Assembly (NCBI GenBank): GCA_029572965.1
Contig: JAKPQD010000172.1
Span: 1-63,729 of the forward strand
Reading direction: 5' to 3'
Length of the DNA: 63,729 nt
Source: Bacteroidota bacterium
Lineage (GTDB): Bacteria; Bacteroidota; Bacteroidia; Bacteroidales; DTGW01
This document shows, in pieces, positions 1 to 9,730 of this stretch (positions are counted from its first letter, which is position 1; each line of letters begins with the position of its first letter). The translations under genes and the position numbers were made by a program. Under the pieces are notes generated by a model, which saw nothing but the letters and a program-made list of their open reading frames with translations, searched no databases and was not told the DNA's origin.

Positions 1-60
1 GACTCAAAATTGCATGGTACCGAAAATATTGAAAAGAAAAAAAAGGTGATATGTCCATAG
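1..60 (+). CDS. Possible 3' end of an upstream gene (partial)
   Basis: The first reading frame is open from base 1 to a TAG at 58-60 and would give a lysine-rich tail ending KKKKVICP. The other two plus frames stop by base 50. A strong hairpin follows at 94-131, as expected after a gene end. Only 19 codons are visible, so this could be chance. No function can be assigned. Confidence 0.25.
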   Translation, partial: DSKLHGTENIEKKKKVICP

Positions 61-93
61 ATTTCTGATTAACGCCCGGGATTTAGTTCAACC

Positions 94-131
94 GGGGCTT
101 CATGTTGGGCTTTACAAGCCACATGAAGCCC
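94..131 (+). terminator. Long nested hairpin, probable transcription terminator
   Basis: GGGCTTCATGT at 95-105 pairs perfectly with ACATGAAGCCC at 121-131. Inside the loop GGCTT (108-112) pairs with AAGCC (116-120), giving one nearly continuous stem of about 16 pairs. A moderately T-rich stretch follows on the plus strand and none on the minus strand, so it would best end a plus-strand transcript entering the window. The left arm also overlaps CCGGGGC (92-98), which could pair with GCCCGGG at 74-80, so an alternative fold exists. Confidence 0.45.
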
Positions 132-211
132 TATTTATTAGTTTAGGTTATAATTTCCATTTTTCAATCACTAAACAACAACAATGTACCCTACTTGCAT
201 AATTTTTTCTA

Positions 212-3200
212 TCATTTATTGAACTGTAAACTATCGTTAGGTGTAACCTGAGGCTCTTCTATTTGAATTTCAGGGGTTTCGTTAATATCATCCTGGTTTT
301 GAAGCTGTAAATCTTCTTCTGTTGTTCCGTTTTTCCATCTTCTAACCACCCTAACAACTTTGTCTTGTGGAGAAAGAACAAATGAATATGGTGTTTGAAA
401 ACGTCCAACAGTTATACTTCTTTCTTTCATTGACATTTCGCGAATAGGAAGCTCAAATTGCTTATCTGAAGAAGCAACCCACATTGCCCCGCGTGTATAA
501 CCAAAATAAAAATAATTTTTCTCATCCACCTGCAAATAAATATCCATAGCATCGCCCGAACGCTTACGCCAAATCTCAACATATCCGTTGACATAACGAT
601 GCAGGGGTTTGCCCCCAATAAAGCCAATGCCAATTTTCCCTTCAGAACGGAACGACTTCGTAGCCTGGTCCCATACCAGGTTTATATCATCTATAAATAT
701 TGTACTTTTAAAGGCTTCTGGCAAAATATTTTCTTTTTCTTTCTCAGACAACATTGGCAGGTCAAACTCTGTAAAAAATTTACGAATGGTAGCAGTATCA
801 GCAAATTCGCCATATAATTTTCTGAAATATGGTGTTTTTATTTTGATTGAATCACGGCACAAGCTGTCAATGTACTTCCTGGTGATTTCCAACGAAGGTT
901 GATAAAAATGAAACTTTACAGCCATTGCCATGTGCAGTTTTACTTTATTTGCAACCAAATCATGGTCAATGGTTCCGGCATTAAGCAGTTTTACTTGTCC
1001 AAGGTTTACGCCTGTCTTTAATTTTCCTTCGCCATAAAAACGACAGGTTTTACGGTTAAAAGTAATAAGCTGTCCGGGCAAACTTTTGTTTTTCAACTTT
1101 TCTTCGCTGGCAACTTCATAATTGCCAAGCTTTTTGTTAAATATCAACAATCCTTTAGACTTAATCAAACTTGTATCACTATGAAACTTGCGTGTACCAA
1201 ACATAGTTGAATATAGCATAATTGTATCTGCCCGCAAATATGAACCCAATACAATTTTTTTATCATTGATTTCTTTTAAGGTGTCACCCACAGGAATTTT
1301 AACGTCAGTGGGGTCTATAACAGTTTTAAAATCAAACCAACTGGTTCCGGTATTAGGGCATTCAACCACAATTTTTGTAGAGCCGTTAAAGGTAAGGTAT
1401 TTTTCTTTAGCAAATATTTGGGCTCGTCCCTGATACATAAAATCGGGGCTCAGCATAAAACTATCAGGTTCTACAATAGTACCATCAGTAAAAGTAGAAT
1501 TGGCAGAGTCCACAGTAATGGTATGCATTGAAATCACCTCTGGTATATTGGTTACAGGAATATAGTCGTATTTTCCCGAAGCTTTATACATCTTGCGGCT
1601 TGCAATATCAACAGTAGCATCGTAAATATTATGGAAACGAGTTTCCCGGTTAGCCAAAATTTTCGATTTATAAAGAAGTTGTACTTTTGAGATACTATCA
1701 ATAACAATCTTTTCTTGGTTTGGAAAAATACGAGCATCTGCAATATCAAGATATTTGACCTTTGAAGCTTCTATACTCTTTGTTTTATTAATATAAACAG
1801 CACTTCCCGAGACAAACCAAAGCGAATCCTGCAGCGGGGCAGTTGACACAAATCTTGCTCCAATTAAAGGCTCATCTTTAAAGCCATATAATTTTCCTTC
1901 CTGAGGTACAACATTTTTTCGAGCAGAAGACATTACCAATTCATCTTTATTCATGTACCATTTCAACAAATCAATCTTGGCTATATATCTATTTTCGGGG
2001 AATTCGGTTATTACAGCGGTATCATTTGTTTTAAAATCGCCTATACGTGTAGCAAAGTTTATATCTGACTTAACATTGTTGGTTTTTACGGTTATCTGCC
2101 TGTCTAAAGATGATTTCAGGCGAAAACAAGAAGTATCAGCATGTGCCAACATTTGATAAAACGTGAAATTTTTTGACGAATTGTCAGCGGTAGGGAAATT
2201 TATCATTCCATTTCCTGACAATTTTTTAGGGGTCAATGATAATAACCCGTTAAAATTGGCTTGTTTCGAGTACATATCAAACTGATTGGCCGTATTTGAT
2301 GCATACATCACATCTTTGTATGGCTGCCAATTAACTTTTATGGCTTTTCCTTCAACATTAGGAAATGATGCAGGTGCAGCCTGGGCTTCTATCGTAAAAT
2401 CATCTACAGCATCCATGCTGTCGGGAAAAAATATTATATCTTCAGAAGTAACAGTAGCTGAAAGGTATTTCACATGGCCTTTCCCGCGCAGACCCTGATT
2501 AGACAAATTTAACAACCTGGAAAACTTCCCTTTTCCACCATAAGCAGGGAAACCGGCATCTGGTACATCATGGGTAAAACCTAAAGAAAAATCAGGCTGT
2601 AGTACCAACTTCTCATTAATATTAGGAAATATTTTAGCCGAAGAAAGAAAACCATTGAATTTCATCCCTTCTTTTGAAAAGTTATCTAAACTATCGAGCA
2701 CGTAAGGCTCGATTCTGAAATAAAAATCACGCGAACGTTTATACACCCCGCCAAAAATAGAAGGATGATCGTAGTAAACATACGAATTGCCACGACTGGT
2801 AAAAATGGGATATTCAGGATAGTTCACCACCCCCGATTTATTGTCAGGGGCATCAATAAGTATATCGCCTGTTACATCTTGTATAACGTTGTTAACATCC
2901 TGATAAATGGGCTTCATAGCAAGGTCATAACCAACAATAACTTTCATCCTGATAGAGTCAACATTTCCTAATGAAACCTTAAAACTATCATAGTTAAAAA
3001 AGAAATTGCGTCCAAAAAAAGTGAACAAACCTGCTTCAACAATACCATCAAATTGAAAATTGCGATTATGCTTCAACTTTATGGTCCGGGCTTTGGGATA
3101 GATTTTAACATTTTGGCTATCACTAACAAAAACTGCAGGTATGCCATGTATTGTCAGGTCAAAATTGCGTAAATTAAGCGAAGCATTTTCAAGAGGAGCA

Positions 3201-4822
3201 GAAGTGTTAGAAATAAAGCGCAGCACGTCATAGTCTTTTCTTCCAATGCTTGACTGTAAGGCATCAAAAAGTCTGTCCTTCAGCTCAACCTTTTCTGTGG
3301 AAGGGTCATAATAAATATATCCTTTCACAGCCAACGGAAAAAGCAACGTCCTAACCTGATCCATGGGCCGTTTGATAAAATTGGCAAAGTCAATGGCGGT
3401 GAAATTGCGGTCACCATTGTAATATTGCGAACATTTTTTGAGCTGCGAAAGAGGGTGCTTGTCATCATAATACTGTAATGCTTCAAACTCCTCATATTTA
3501 AAATAATTTACAGACTCAAAAATAGCTTTACCAGCAGAAGAGCCAAGTGCAGAAGTAAGTAATATAAATGGCTCATCGATATGCCAGACCATTCGGTCAA
3601 AATTCATATCTATATTATGATAAGTATTTAAAAAAGGGCTTTGGGCCACATAATTGTCCGATTTCTGCAGAGTAAGTTCTTTATTTTTAGAAACATAACT
3701 AAACTGTACATCTCCATGATAAATTGAATCTTTTTCGAGAAAAATAGTGACCATAGCATTGCTTGCTGTCACCTTATGCGGTTTAAAACCAAAAGTAACC
3801 GAGCCTGCAACAAGTTTTAACGTGTCATGAAGGAAAAAATAAAGCTTTGCAGGTTCATATACCGTGCCACTACCAATAAGTTTGGCCCCTTGCATGCTTA
3901 CCCCGCCTTTATAATTCACATCAGGGTAGATATTTTTAATGTTATATTCTTTAATATACGAATCAAATTGCGGATATTGGGCATTCTCAGGTTTAGAAAT
4001 ATACATAACATTGTCTTCCAACTTCCCGAGCATGGGGGCAGAAAAGAAACTTTTATTAGTAAAACTCACCGAATCTGCCTGGTATGAAGTTCGGCTAAGG
4101 TCTATTGTATAACCTGAAAGAATTGCCGAAACCGAATCAACTGAATAGCCTGCTCTTTCCCAAGTAACGAGGCCGCCTTTTCCATACCATTTATTTTCAA
4201 AAGGGTCATAGCTCCCTGTTGTGTTTTTTATCATGATGCTATCACGCTTAGCACGACAAGTTAAGTCTGTTTTTGGAAAAAAGAAAATAAGCCTTTCTTC
4301 ATTTTTAACCACAAAATCTGGCGAAGATGGCAACCATGACAAGGAAGGAGCTTTATAAAGTACCCGTTGTTTAAAAAAAACTATAGTATTGGCAAGCACA
4401 TTGCGCAAAGCTGTTGCTGAAACCTTTTTTGATTCGACCTTTTCTGCCATAGCTTCAAGCCATGCCTTACTATGCCGGGGATATTTGCTATTCAAAATAA
4501 TAACAACGTTGATATACCCCATAAAATCAGGAAAAGGCCTGAACTTTTTATCTATCAGGCCAATGGCCGTCCTGAGGATAAACTTTTTGTTTTCTGAAGA
4601 TATTTTGGCCGAATCCCATAAAGCCGTGAAAACGCCAAGTTGCACTAAAGCCGAATCGTCTTCTACTTTTGCCATAAACAACCGTAATTCATTGGTAAAC
4701 AATGTATCTTTACCAGAGAATTGTTTAAACGACTGTTCGCTGGCTTTGGCTGTAAAACAGCAAATCAGAGATACTACAGATAGTAAGCAAACTAATGTTT
4801 TTCGCACAACAGACATGCCCAT
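212..4822 (-). CDS. Large exported protein of unknown function, 1536 aa
   Basis: I do not recognise a characterised family. The N-terminus has a basic start followed by a hydrophobic run (LVCLLSVVSLICCFTAKA), a Sec signal peptide cut near residue 27, so the protein is exported. The rest lacks clear membrane helices, is rich in aromatic and polar residues, and recurrently alternates short beta-like segments, suggesting a long beta-rich periplasmic or outer-membrane-associated protein. It ends in a Q/E/P-rich polar tail without a T9SS sorting domain. The start lies inside the 3' end of prmA (31-nt overlap at 4792-4822); ATGs at 4822 and 4816 are equally possible. It probably follows prmA in one transcript. 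The length and overlap argue for a real gene; function is open. Confidence 0.85.
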   Translation of the reverse strand: MGMSVVRKTLVCLLSVVSLICCFTAKASEQSFKQFSGKDTLFTNELRLFMAKVEDDSALVQLGVFTALWDSAKISSENKKFILRTAIGLIDKKFRPFPDFMGYINVVIILNSKYPRHSKAWLEAMAEKVESKKVSATALRNVLANTIVFFKQRVLYKAPSLSWLPSSPDFVVKNEERLIFFFPKTDLTCRAKRDSIMIKNTTGSYDPFENKWYGKGGLVTWERAGYSVDSVSAILSGYTIDLSRTSYQADSVSFTNKSFFSAPMLGKLEDNVMYISKPENAQYPQFDSYIKEYNIKNIYPDVNYKGGVSMQGAKLIGSGTVYEPAKLYFFLHDTLKLVAGSVTFGFKPHKVTASNAMVTIFLEKDSIYHGDVQFSYVSKNKELTLQKSDNYVAQSPFLNTYHNIDMNFDRMVWHIDEPFILLTSALGSSAGKAIFESVNYFKYEEFEALQYYDDKHPLSQLKKCSQYYNGDRNFTAIDFANFIKRPMDQVRTLLFPLAVKGYIYYDPSTEKVELKDRLFDALQSSIGRKDYDVLRFISNTSAPLENASLNLRNFDLTIHGIPAVFVSDSQNVKIYPKARTIKLKHNRNFQFDGIVEAGLFTFFGRNFFFNYDSFKVSLGNVDSIRMKVIVGYDLAMKPIYQDVNNVIQDVTGDILIDAPDNKSGVVNYPEYPIFTSRGNSYVYYDHPSIFGGVYKRSRDFYFRIEPYVLDSLDNFSKEGMKFNGFLSSAKIFPNINEKLVLQPDFSLGFTHDVPDAGFPAYGGKGKFSRLLNLSNQGLRGKGHVKYLSATVTSEDIIFFPDSMDAVDDFTIEAQAAPASFPNVEGKAIKVNWQPYKDVMYASNTANQFDMYSKQANFNGLLSLTPKKLSGNGMINFPTADNSSKNFTFYQMLAHADTSCFRLKSSLDRQITVKTNNVKSDINFATRIGDFKTNDTAVITEFPENRYIAKIDLLKWYMNKDELVMSSARKNVVPQEGKLYGFKDEPLIGARFVSTAPLQDSLWFVSGSAVYINKTKSIEASKVKYLDIADARIFPNQEKIVIDSISKVQLLYKSKILANRETRFHNIYDATVDIASRKMYKASGKYDYIPVTNIPEVISMHTITVDSANSTFTDGTIVEPDSFMLSPDFMYQGRAQIFAKEKYLTFNGSTKIVVECPNTGTSWFDFKTVIDPTDVKIPVGDTLKEINDKKIVLGSYLRADTIMLYSTMFGTRKFHSDTSLIKSKGLLIFNKKLGNYEVASEEKLKNKSLPGQLITFNRKTCRFYGEGKLKTGVNLGQVKLLNAGTIDHDLVANKVKLHMAMAVKFHFYQPSLEITRKYIDSLCRDSIKIKTPYFRKLYGEFADTATIRKFFTEFDLPMLSEKEKENILPEAFKSTIFIDDINLVWDQATKSFRSEGKIGIGFIGGKPLHRYVNGYVEIWRKRSGDAMDIYLQVDEKNYFYFGYTRGAMWVASSDKQFELPIREMSMKERSITVGRFQTPYSFVLSPQDKVVRVVRRWKNGTTEEDLQLQNQDDINETPEIQIEEPQVTPNDSLQFNK

Positions 4823-5634
4823 TTGTTATTGGTAGTAGTTTTTAAAATAGATAAATTCAGTTTATCAAATATAGCTTTAAGAAAAATAATATCTTCTTCA
4901 TAGAAACCACTAAAAATAATATATCCACCTTTTTTTAAATATTTCATCCATTCCCCAACATTATCTGCAATGGTGTTTCTGTTGATATTAGCCAGAATGA
5001 TATCAAACATTTTGGAAGGAATTGCTCCTGTGTCGCCAGTAATAGCAATAATTTCTGTACAACTATTTCGCTCAAAGTTTTCAATGGCATTCTCTACCGC
5101 CTGAGGGTCATTGTCAATACCAACAATATCAACAGCTCCAAGCTTGTGTGCTAAAATAGCCAATATTCCAGTTCCGCAGCCCATATCCAATACCGTAGCA
5201 CCTTTCATTTCAACTTCAAGCATCATCAGCATTACCTGCGAAGTTGTTTCGTGATGACCGGTGCCAAAAGACATTTTTGGTTCTATCTTTATTACATACT
5301 TTGTATCGGGGTTGATTTGATGAAACGGAGCCACCACAGCAATGCGGGTATCGATAATTACAGGCTCAAAATTGCTTTCCCAAACGGCATTCCAGTTCTC
5401 ATCCTTAATTTTTTTAAAGGTATATCTCACTTCCGAACGTGTAATCAACTTTGAAAGTGCTTTTTCAAAAAAGCTTACCTTATGCTCATCTTCTTTTATA
5501 TAAGCCTGAAAACCTGTTTCGTTTTCGACAAAGCTTTCAAATCCGTAATCACCAAGCAGGGCAATTAAAGCTTCGCTGGTTTCAGGCTGAAAAGGTTCAA
5601 TTGTAACATTATATTCCAAATACCCCATAAACAC
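4792..5634 (-). CDS. prmA: Ribosomal protein L11 methyltransferase
   Basis: SAM-dependent enzyme that trimethylates ribosomal protein L11 in the cytoplasm. The protein is 280 aa, normal for the family. An N-terminal domain (about 1-110) binds the substrate. The Rossmann methyltransferase domain shows motif I VLDMGCGTGILAILAHKLGA near residue 145, the acidic motif II VGIDNDPQAV, and the catalytic-loop motif DIILANINRN, which is characteristic of PrmA. GTGHHETT just before motif I is also typical. It is divergent from yidC with about 110 bp between them, and its 3' end overlaps the next minus-strand gene. The first ATG (5634) is followed by a second at codon 3, so the start is uncertain by two residues. 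Confidence 0.95.
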   Translation of the reverse strand: MFMGYLEYNVTIEPFQPETSEALIALLGDYGFESFVENETGFQAYIKEDEHKVSFFEKALSKLITRSEVRYTFKKIKDENWNAVWESNFEPVIIDTRIAVVAPFHQINPDTKYVIKIEPKMSFGTGHHETTSQVMLMMLEVEMKGATVLDMGCGTGILAILAHKLGAVDIVGIDNDPQAVENAIENFERNSCTEIIAITGDTGAIPSKMFDIILANINRNTIADNVGEWMKYLKKGGYIIFSGFYEEDIIFLKAIFDKLNLSILKTTTNNKWACLLCEKH

Positions 5635-5713
5635 TACATTTTACGATAAAATAAAAATATCGTAAATCTACACGTTTTTTTTCTTTGACATAAACTCATA
5701 CGAAAATAAAATT

Positions 5714-5721
5714 TACCTTTG
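5714..5721 (+). promoter_or_regulatory. Bacteroidota -7 promoter element upstream of yidC
   Basis: TACCTTTG matches the Bacteroidota consensus TAnnTTTG exactly. It lies 21 bases before the preferred yidC ATG at 5743. A TTTG at 5684-5687 could be the -33 box, but the 26-nt spacing is longer than the usual 19-21. This element also argues that the in-frame TTG at 5719 is not the start codon, because it overlaps the promoter. Confidence 0.5.
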
Positions 5722-5742
5722 CAGTCCAAAAAAAATGTACTA

Positions 5743-7614
5743 ATGGATAAGAATAGTGTAATTGGGATTATAATCATTGGAGCCATACTTATAGTTTTTT
5801 CGGTATGGAACACACCTAACAAAAAGGAACTTGAAGAAGCCAGGCGAAAAGCCGACTCAATAGCTTTAGTCCAAAAACTGGAAGCTCAACAAAAACAACT
5901 GGAAGCTAAAAAAGACACTGTTGCTGCAAAAGCTTTAGATGCAAAATCTGAAGCTCAAATTGCTACTGAAAAATATGCTGAATTTGGTCAAGCTGCCACA
6001 GGAGAGGCTGAGTTTTACACTATAGAAAATGAATTGGTAAAGCTTACCCTCAGTAAAAAAGGGGGAAAACCTTATTCGGTAGAACTCAAACAGTATAAAA
6101 CTTTTGATAAAAAGCCTTTAATCTTGTTTGATGGAGATTCAAACCAGTTTGGGTTCAACTTTTACACCGCCAATAACAGGCTTATTTCAACCAATGAATT
6201 GTATTTCACACCTGTTCAAACAAATAAAAATGTTGTTTTGGCAGAAAAAGATACTGCTGCAAGTATTTCATTTCGCTTAAATGCAGGTGAAAACAAATAT
6301 ATACAATACACCTACACACTGCATCCTGCAAACTATAAGATTGACTTCAAAGTAAAATTTGTAAACCTCGATAGTATCATATCTTCCAATACTACTTCAA
6401 TCGACCTGAAATGGCATGTTTTCCTGAAAGCTCAGGAAAAAGAGGTCCCTAACGAAAAAACATATACTGAGGTTTTTTATAAGTTCAACCAGGAAGATGT
6501 TGAAAGCTTTAAGCCTTCTAAAGAAAATGAAAAAACCGAGACCCTCCGTAATAAAATCAAATGGGTAGCATTCAAACAACAATTCTTCTCCAGCGTGCTT
6601 ATTGCTGATAATAATTTTGAAAATGCCAACCTTACTATAAAAAACAATACAGACACGTCCAGGATATTAAGCCTGATGAATGCTGAGCTTGGCATTGCCT
6701 ATCAACCAGGAAAGACTAATGAAGTTGGCTTTGCTTTCTATTATGGCCCAAACCATTACCAAACCTTGAAAAAATATGATCTTGACCTGGAAGAGCTTGT
6801 TACACTTGGTTCGTGGATTGTTAAGTGGATCAACCGTTTTCTTATTATCCCGGTTTTCAACTTCCTGAACCAATTTATAGGAAACTATGGTATTATCATC
6901 TTGTTGCTTACCATATTTATCAAACTGTTACTCTTCCCTTTGACATACAAGTCATACCTTTCAATGGCAAAGATGAGGGTATTGAAACCGCAGATTGACG
7001 AGATAAACGAAAAAATACCTGCCGACAAACCTATGGAACGTCAACAAGCCACAATGAACCTTTACCGAAAAGTAGGCGTCAACCCGTTGGGAGGATGTTT
7101 GCCAATGCTGTTGCAGTTCCCGATACTTATTGCCATGTTCAGGTTTTTCCCGTCTTCTATAGAATTGCGCCAGCAAGGCTTCTTGTGGGCCAGCGACCTT
7201 TCATCTTATGATGCTATCATAACCTGGTCTGGACATATTCCGCTTATTACTGAATATTTTGGGAACCACATCAGCTTGTTCAACATTTTGATGACCATTA
7301 CAACACTTATTACTATTAAAATGAACGACCAGGCCAATGCCCAACAGCAAATGCCCGGAATGAAAGTGATGATGTACATAATGCCTGTTATCTTTATGTT
7401 TGTACTGAACCGCTTCTCAGCTGGTTTGACATACTACTACTTCCTTGCCAACCTTATCACTATTGCCCAAAACGAAATCTTCAGACGTTCAATTGACGAA
7501 GCTAAGCTTTTGCACCAGTTGAACGAGAACAAGAAAAAACCGATGAAAAAATCAAGCTTCCAGGCTCGTCTTGAAGAAGCAGCCAGGAAAAGAGGTTATA
7601 ATACTAAAAAATAA
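5743..7614 (+). CDS. yidC: Membrane protein insertase YidC
   Basis: Oxa1/YidC-family insertase that places proteins in the inner membrane, alone or with SecYEG. From the ATG at 5743 it is 623 aa, typical of Bacteroidota. An N-terminal membrane anchor (SVIGIIIIGAILIVFSVW) is followed by a lysine/alanine-rich linker and a large periplasmic beta domain to about residue 350. The conserved five-helix core follows, with NYGIIILLLTIFIKLLLFPL, GCLPMLLQFPILIAMFRFFP and the final helices around FSAGLTYYYFLANL. The C-terminal tail is basic (KKKPMKKSS), fitting ribosome contact. The TTG eight codons upstream lies in the promoter motif, so ATG 5743 is preferred. Its stop overlaps the next gene by one base (TAATG). 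Confidence 0.96.
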   Translation: MDKNSVIGIIIIGAILIVFSVWNTPNKKELEEARRKADSIALVQKLEAQQKQLEAKKDTVAAKALDAKSEAQIATEKYAEFGQAATGEAEFYTIENELVKLTLSKKGGKPYSVELKQYKTFDKKPLILFDGDSNQFGFNFYTANNRLISTNELYFTPVQTNKNVVLAEKDTAASISFRLNAGENKYIQYTYTLHPANYKIDFKVKFVNLDSIISSNTTSIDLKWHVFLKAQEKEVPNEKTYTEVFYKFNQEDVESFKPSKENEKTETLRNKIKWVAFKQQFFSSVLIADNNFENANLTIKNNTDTSRILSLMNAELGIAYQPGKTNEVGFAFYYGPNHYQTLKKYDLDLEELVTLGSWIVKWINRFLIIPVFNFLNQFIGNYGIIILLLTIFIKLLLFPLTYKSYLSMAKMRVLKPQIDEINEKIPADKPMERQQATMNLYRKVGVNPLGGCLPMLLQFPILIAMFRFFPSSIELRQQGFLWASDLSSYDAIITWSGHIPLITEYFGNHISLFNILMTITTLITIKMNDQANAQQQMPGMKVMMYIMPVIFMFVLNRFSAGLTYYYFLANLITIAQNEIFRRSIDEAKLLHQLNENKKKPMKKSSFQARLEEAARKRGYNTKK

Positions 7615-8318
7615 TGCCCGTGGGACGATTGTTCCTGATACCAACAACGCTTGGCTCAGACAATCCCCTTGAGGTTTTGCCTGCATACAACGTAGAAGTG
7701 CTGAAAAACATCAGCACTTTTATTGTTGAAGATGAGAAGACTGCGCGGCGTTTCATCAAAAAAATATGGCGCGAAGCCATCATTGACAATATGCAGTTTC
7801 TACTGCTTAACGAACATACAAAACCCGAAGATACTGTTCATTTTCTTGATAAATGTACCCACGAAGACATTGGCCTGATGTCCGAAGCGGGTGTCCCCTG
7901 TATTGCCGACCCTGGCAATATTATAGTAAACATGGCTCATGCTAAAGGCATAGAGGTTGTACCATTGGTTGGGCCTTCTTCTATTATCATGGCGCTGATG
8001 GCCTCCGGGCTTAATGGCCAGAACTTTGCTTTCAACGGATATTTGCCTATAGAAAAACCTGCAAGGGCAAAAGCCTTAAAACATCTCGAAAACCGCTCTG
8101 CTTCTGAAAACCAAACTCAATGCTTTATAGAAGCCCCATATCGCAACAACCAGCTCGTTGCTGATATGCTACAATGCTTATCTCCTGCTACAAAGCTTTG
8201 TATAGCCTGCGACATCTCCCTTCCTTCACAGTTTATCAAAATGCAAACCATTGACCAGTGGCGCAAAAAAGTGCCCGACCTGCACAAACGGCCAGCAATA
8301 TTCTTAATTAGCAAATGA
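7614..8318 (+). CDS. RsmI-like tetrapyrrole-methylase-fold SAM methyltransferase
   Basis: A 234-aa protein of the RsmI branch of the tetrapyrrole methylase fold; RsmI itself 2'-O-methylates C1402 of 16S rRNA. Visible hallmarks are the start GRLFLIPTTLGS, the GLMSEAGVPCIADPG motif (residues about 84-98), VPLVGPSSIIMALMASGLNG and a C-terminal CIACDIS strand. It is shorter than classical RsmI (about 280 aa) and starts with an atypical segment; many Bacteroidota carry such a short form whose exact rRNA target is not established to my knowledge. The start ATG overlaps the yidC stop (TAATG), so translation is probably coupled. Confidence 0.85.
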   Translation: MPVGRLFLIPTTLGSDNPLEVLPAYNVEVLKNISTFIVEDEKTARRFIKKIWREAIIDNMQFLLLNEHTKPEDTVHFLDKCTHEDIGLMSEAGVPCIADPGNIIVNMAHAKGIEVVPLVGPSSIIMALMASGLNGQNFAFNGYLPIEKPARAKALKHLENRSASENQTQCFIEAPYRNNQLVADMLQCLSPATKLCIACDISLPSQFIKMQTIDQWRKKVPDLHKRPAIFLISK

Positions 8319-8351
8319 AAAAAACAATTTGAAAATGAGAGAATTTGAAAA

Positions 8352-9689
8352 TTATAGCAAGTTTCCTGCCAAATCAGCGAGATAGCTTCTTTCTCCTTTC
8401 AAAAGATGAATGTGGGCAAATATTTCCTGCCCTTGCATTTTGTTTGTCAAGTAACTTAAGCCGTTTGAAAAGCTATCGAGGTACGGAGAGTCTATTTGCT
8501 GGATATCTCCGGTAAACACCATCTTAGTCCCTTCGCCAGCACGGGTAATGATAGTCTTTACCTCATGCGGGGTCAAATTTTGAGCCTCATCTACAATAAA
8601 GAAAGCATTGGACAGGCTACGCCCACGGATATATGCCAAAGGTGTAATCTGAAGCTTCTCATTTTTCTGCATTTCGTCAATCTTGGCAGCTTCTTTGCTT
8701 TGAACTTTCAGCTTGTGCTTGATAAACGAAAGGTTGTCGTACAAAGGTTGCATGTATGGGCCAATTTTCTCGTTTACATCGCCAGGCAGGAAGCCAAGGT
8801 CGCGATTGGCAAGCGGAACAATAGGACGAGTAAGGTAAATTGTCTCAAAGTCTTTTTCTTGCTGCAACGCAGCAGCAAGAGCAAGCAAAGTTTTTCCCGT
8901 ACCTGCCTTCCCGGTAAGTGCCACAAGCTGAATCTCAGGATCCATCAAGGCATTGAGGGAAAAGGTTTGTTCGGCATTGCGAGGCTCAATGCCATAACAG
9001 CGAAGCTTTTCAACTTTTTCAAGATTCGATGTACGCCTGTTGTATCGGGCTAAAACGCTCGTTTTTTCATTGCGAATAATGAAATATTTGGCACTTTCGT
9101 CTGTAACCTTCTTCTTGGTGACGTTTGACAATGGAATGCCATCTTGCAGGTTGTACAACTCAGATATATGCTTAGGGTCAACCTTCTCAATGGTCTCAAT
9201 GCTATGGAAAAAAGTCTCCAGATCGTGCACTTTGTCAGATTTGTAGTCCTGAGCCAGGATGCCAAGCGATTTGGCTTTCACTCTCAGGTTAATGTCTTTG
9301 GTAACCAGCACCGTAGTAGAATATTGCCCTTTGTTACTCTCCTGTATATATTCTGCAATAGCCAATATACGATGGTCTGGCGTACTTTCAGGAAAAGAAG
9401 CCTGCAAATTTTTTGAAAAGGGCTTCCCGGTAATAATAAAAAGTTTACCTAATTTTTTACCCAACGGAATACCAGAAGTACAAAGCCCTTCCCCAGATAA
9501 GGCATCTAACTCCCTTGTAAATTCGCGGGCATGCATGTTCAATATATCATTGCCACGTTTCAACTTATCGAGTTCTTCAAGCACAACAATGGGAACGACA
9601 ATGTCATTTTCTTCAAAATTGTAAATACATTTGTAGTCATGTAAAATCACGTTTGTATCCAGTACGAATATCTTTTTTTCTTTTGCCAT
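8352..9689 (-). CDS. PhoH2-type ATPase with N-terminal PIN ribonuclease domain
   Basis: 445-aa protein joining a PIN nuclease domain (about 1-140, starting KKIFVLDTNVILHD with the acidic pocket and VVLEELDKLKRG) to a PhoH ATPase domain (about 240-445, Walker A LTGKAGTGKTLLAL, Walker B FFIVDEAQNLTPHEV, then FTGDIQQIDSPYLD). This is the PhoH2 architecture, described in mycobacteria as an RNA helicase/ribonuclease. It probably acts on RNA in the cytoplasm. It converges on the RsmI-like gene with 33 bp between stops and diverges from folC. No antitoxin-like small gene precedes it here, unlike mycobacterial phoAT-phoH2. Confidence 0.92.
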   Translation of the reverse strand: MAKEKKIFVLDTNVILHDYKCIYNFEENDIVVPIVVLEELDKLKRGNDILNMHAREFTRELDALSGEGLCTSGIPLGKKLGKLFIITGKPFSKNLQASFPESTPDHRILAIAEYIQESNKGQYSTTVLVTKDINLRVKAKSLGILAQDYKSDKVHDLETFFHSIETIEKVDPKHISELYNLQDGIPLSNVTKKKVTDESAKYFIIRNEKTSVLARYNRRTSNLEKVEKLRCYGIEPRNAEQTFSLNALMDPEIQLVALTGKAGTGKTLLALAAALQQEKDFETIYLTRPIVPLANRDLGFLPGDVNEKIGPYMQPLYDNLSFIKHKLKVQSKEAAKIDEMQKNEKLQITPLAYIRGRSLSNAFFIVDEAQNLTPHEVKTIITRAGEGTKMVFTGDIQQIDSPYLDSFSNGLSYLTNKMQGQEIFAHIHLLKGERSYLADLAGNLL

Positions 9690-9730
9690 AATTTTATTAT
9701 TAACTCATTAAAGATAGGAAAACCTTTGAA

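Noticed and set aside
8326-8352. Two copies of AATTTGAAAAT 16 bp apart between convergent genes
   Set aside because: Only two short AT-rich copies; likely low-complexity sequence.
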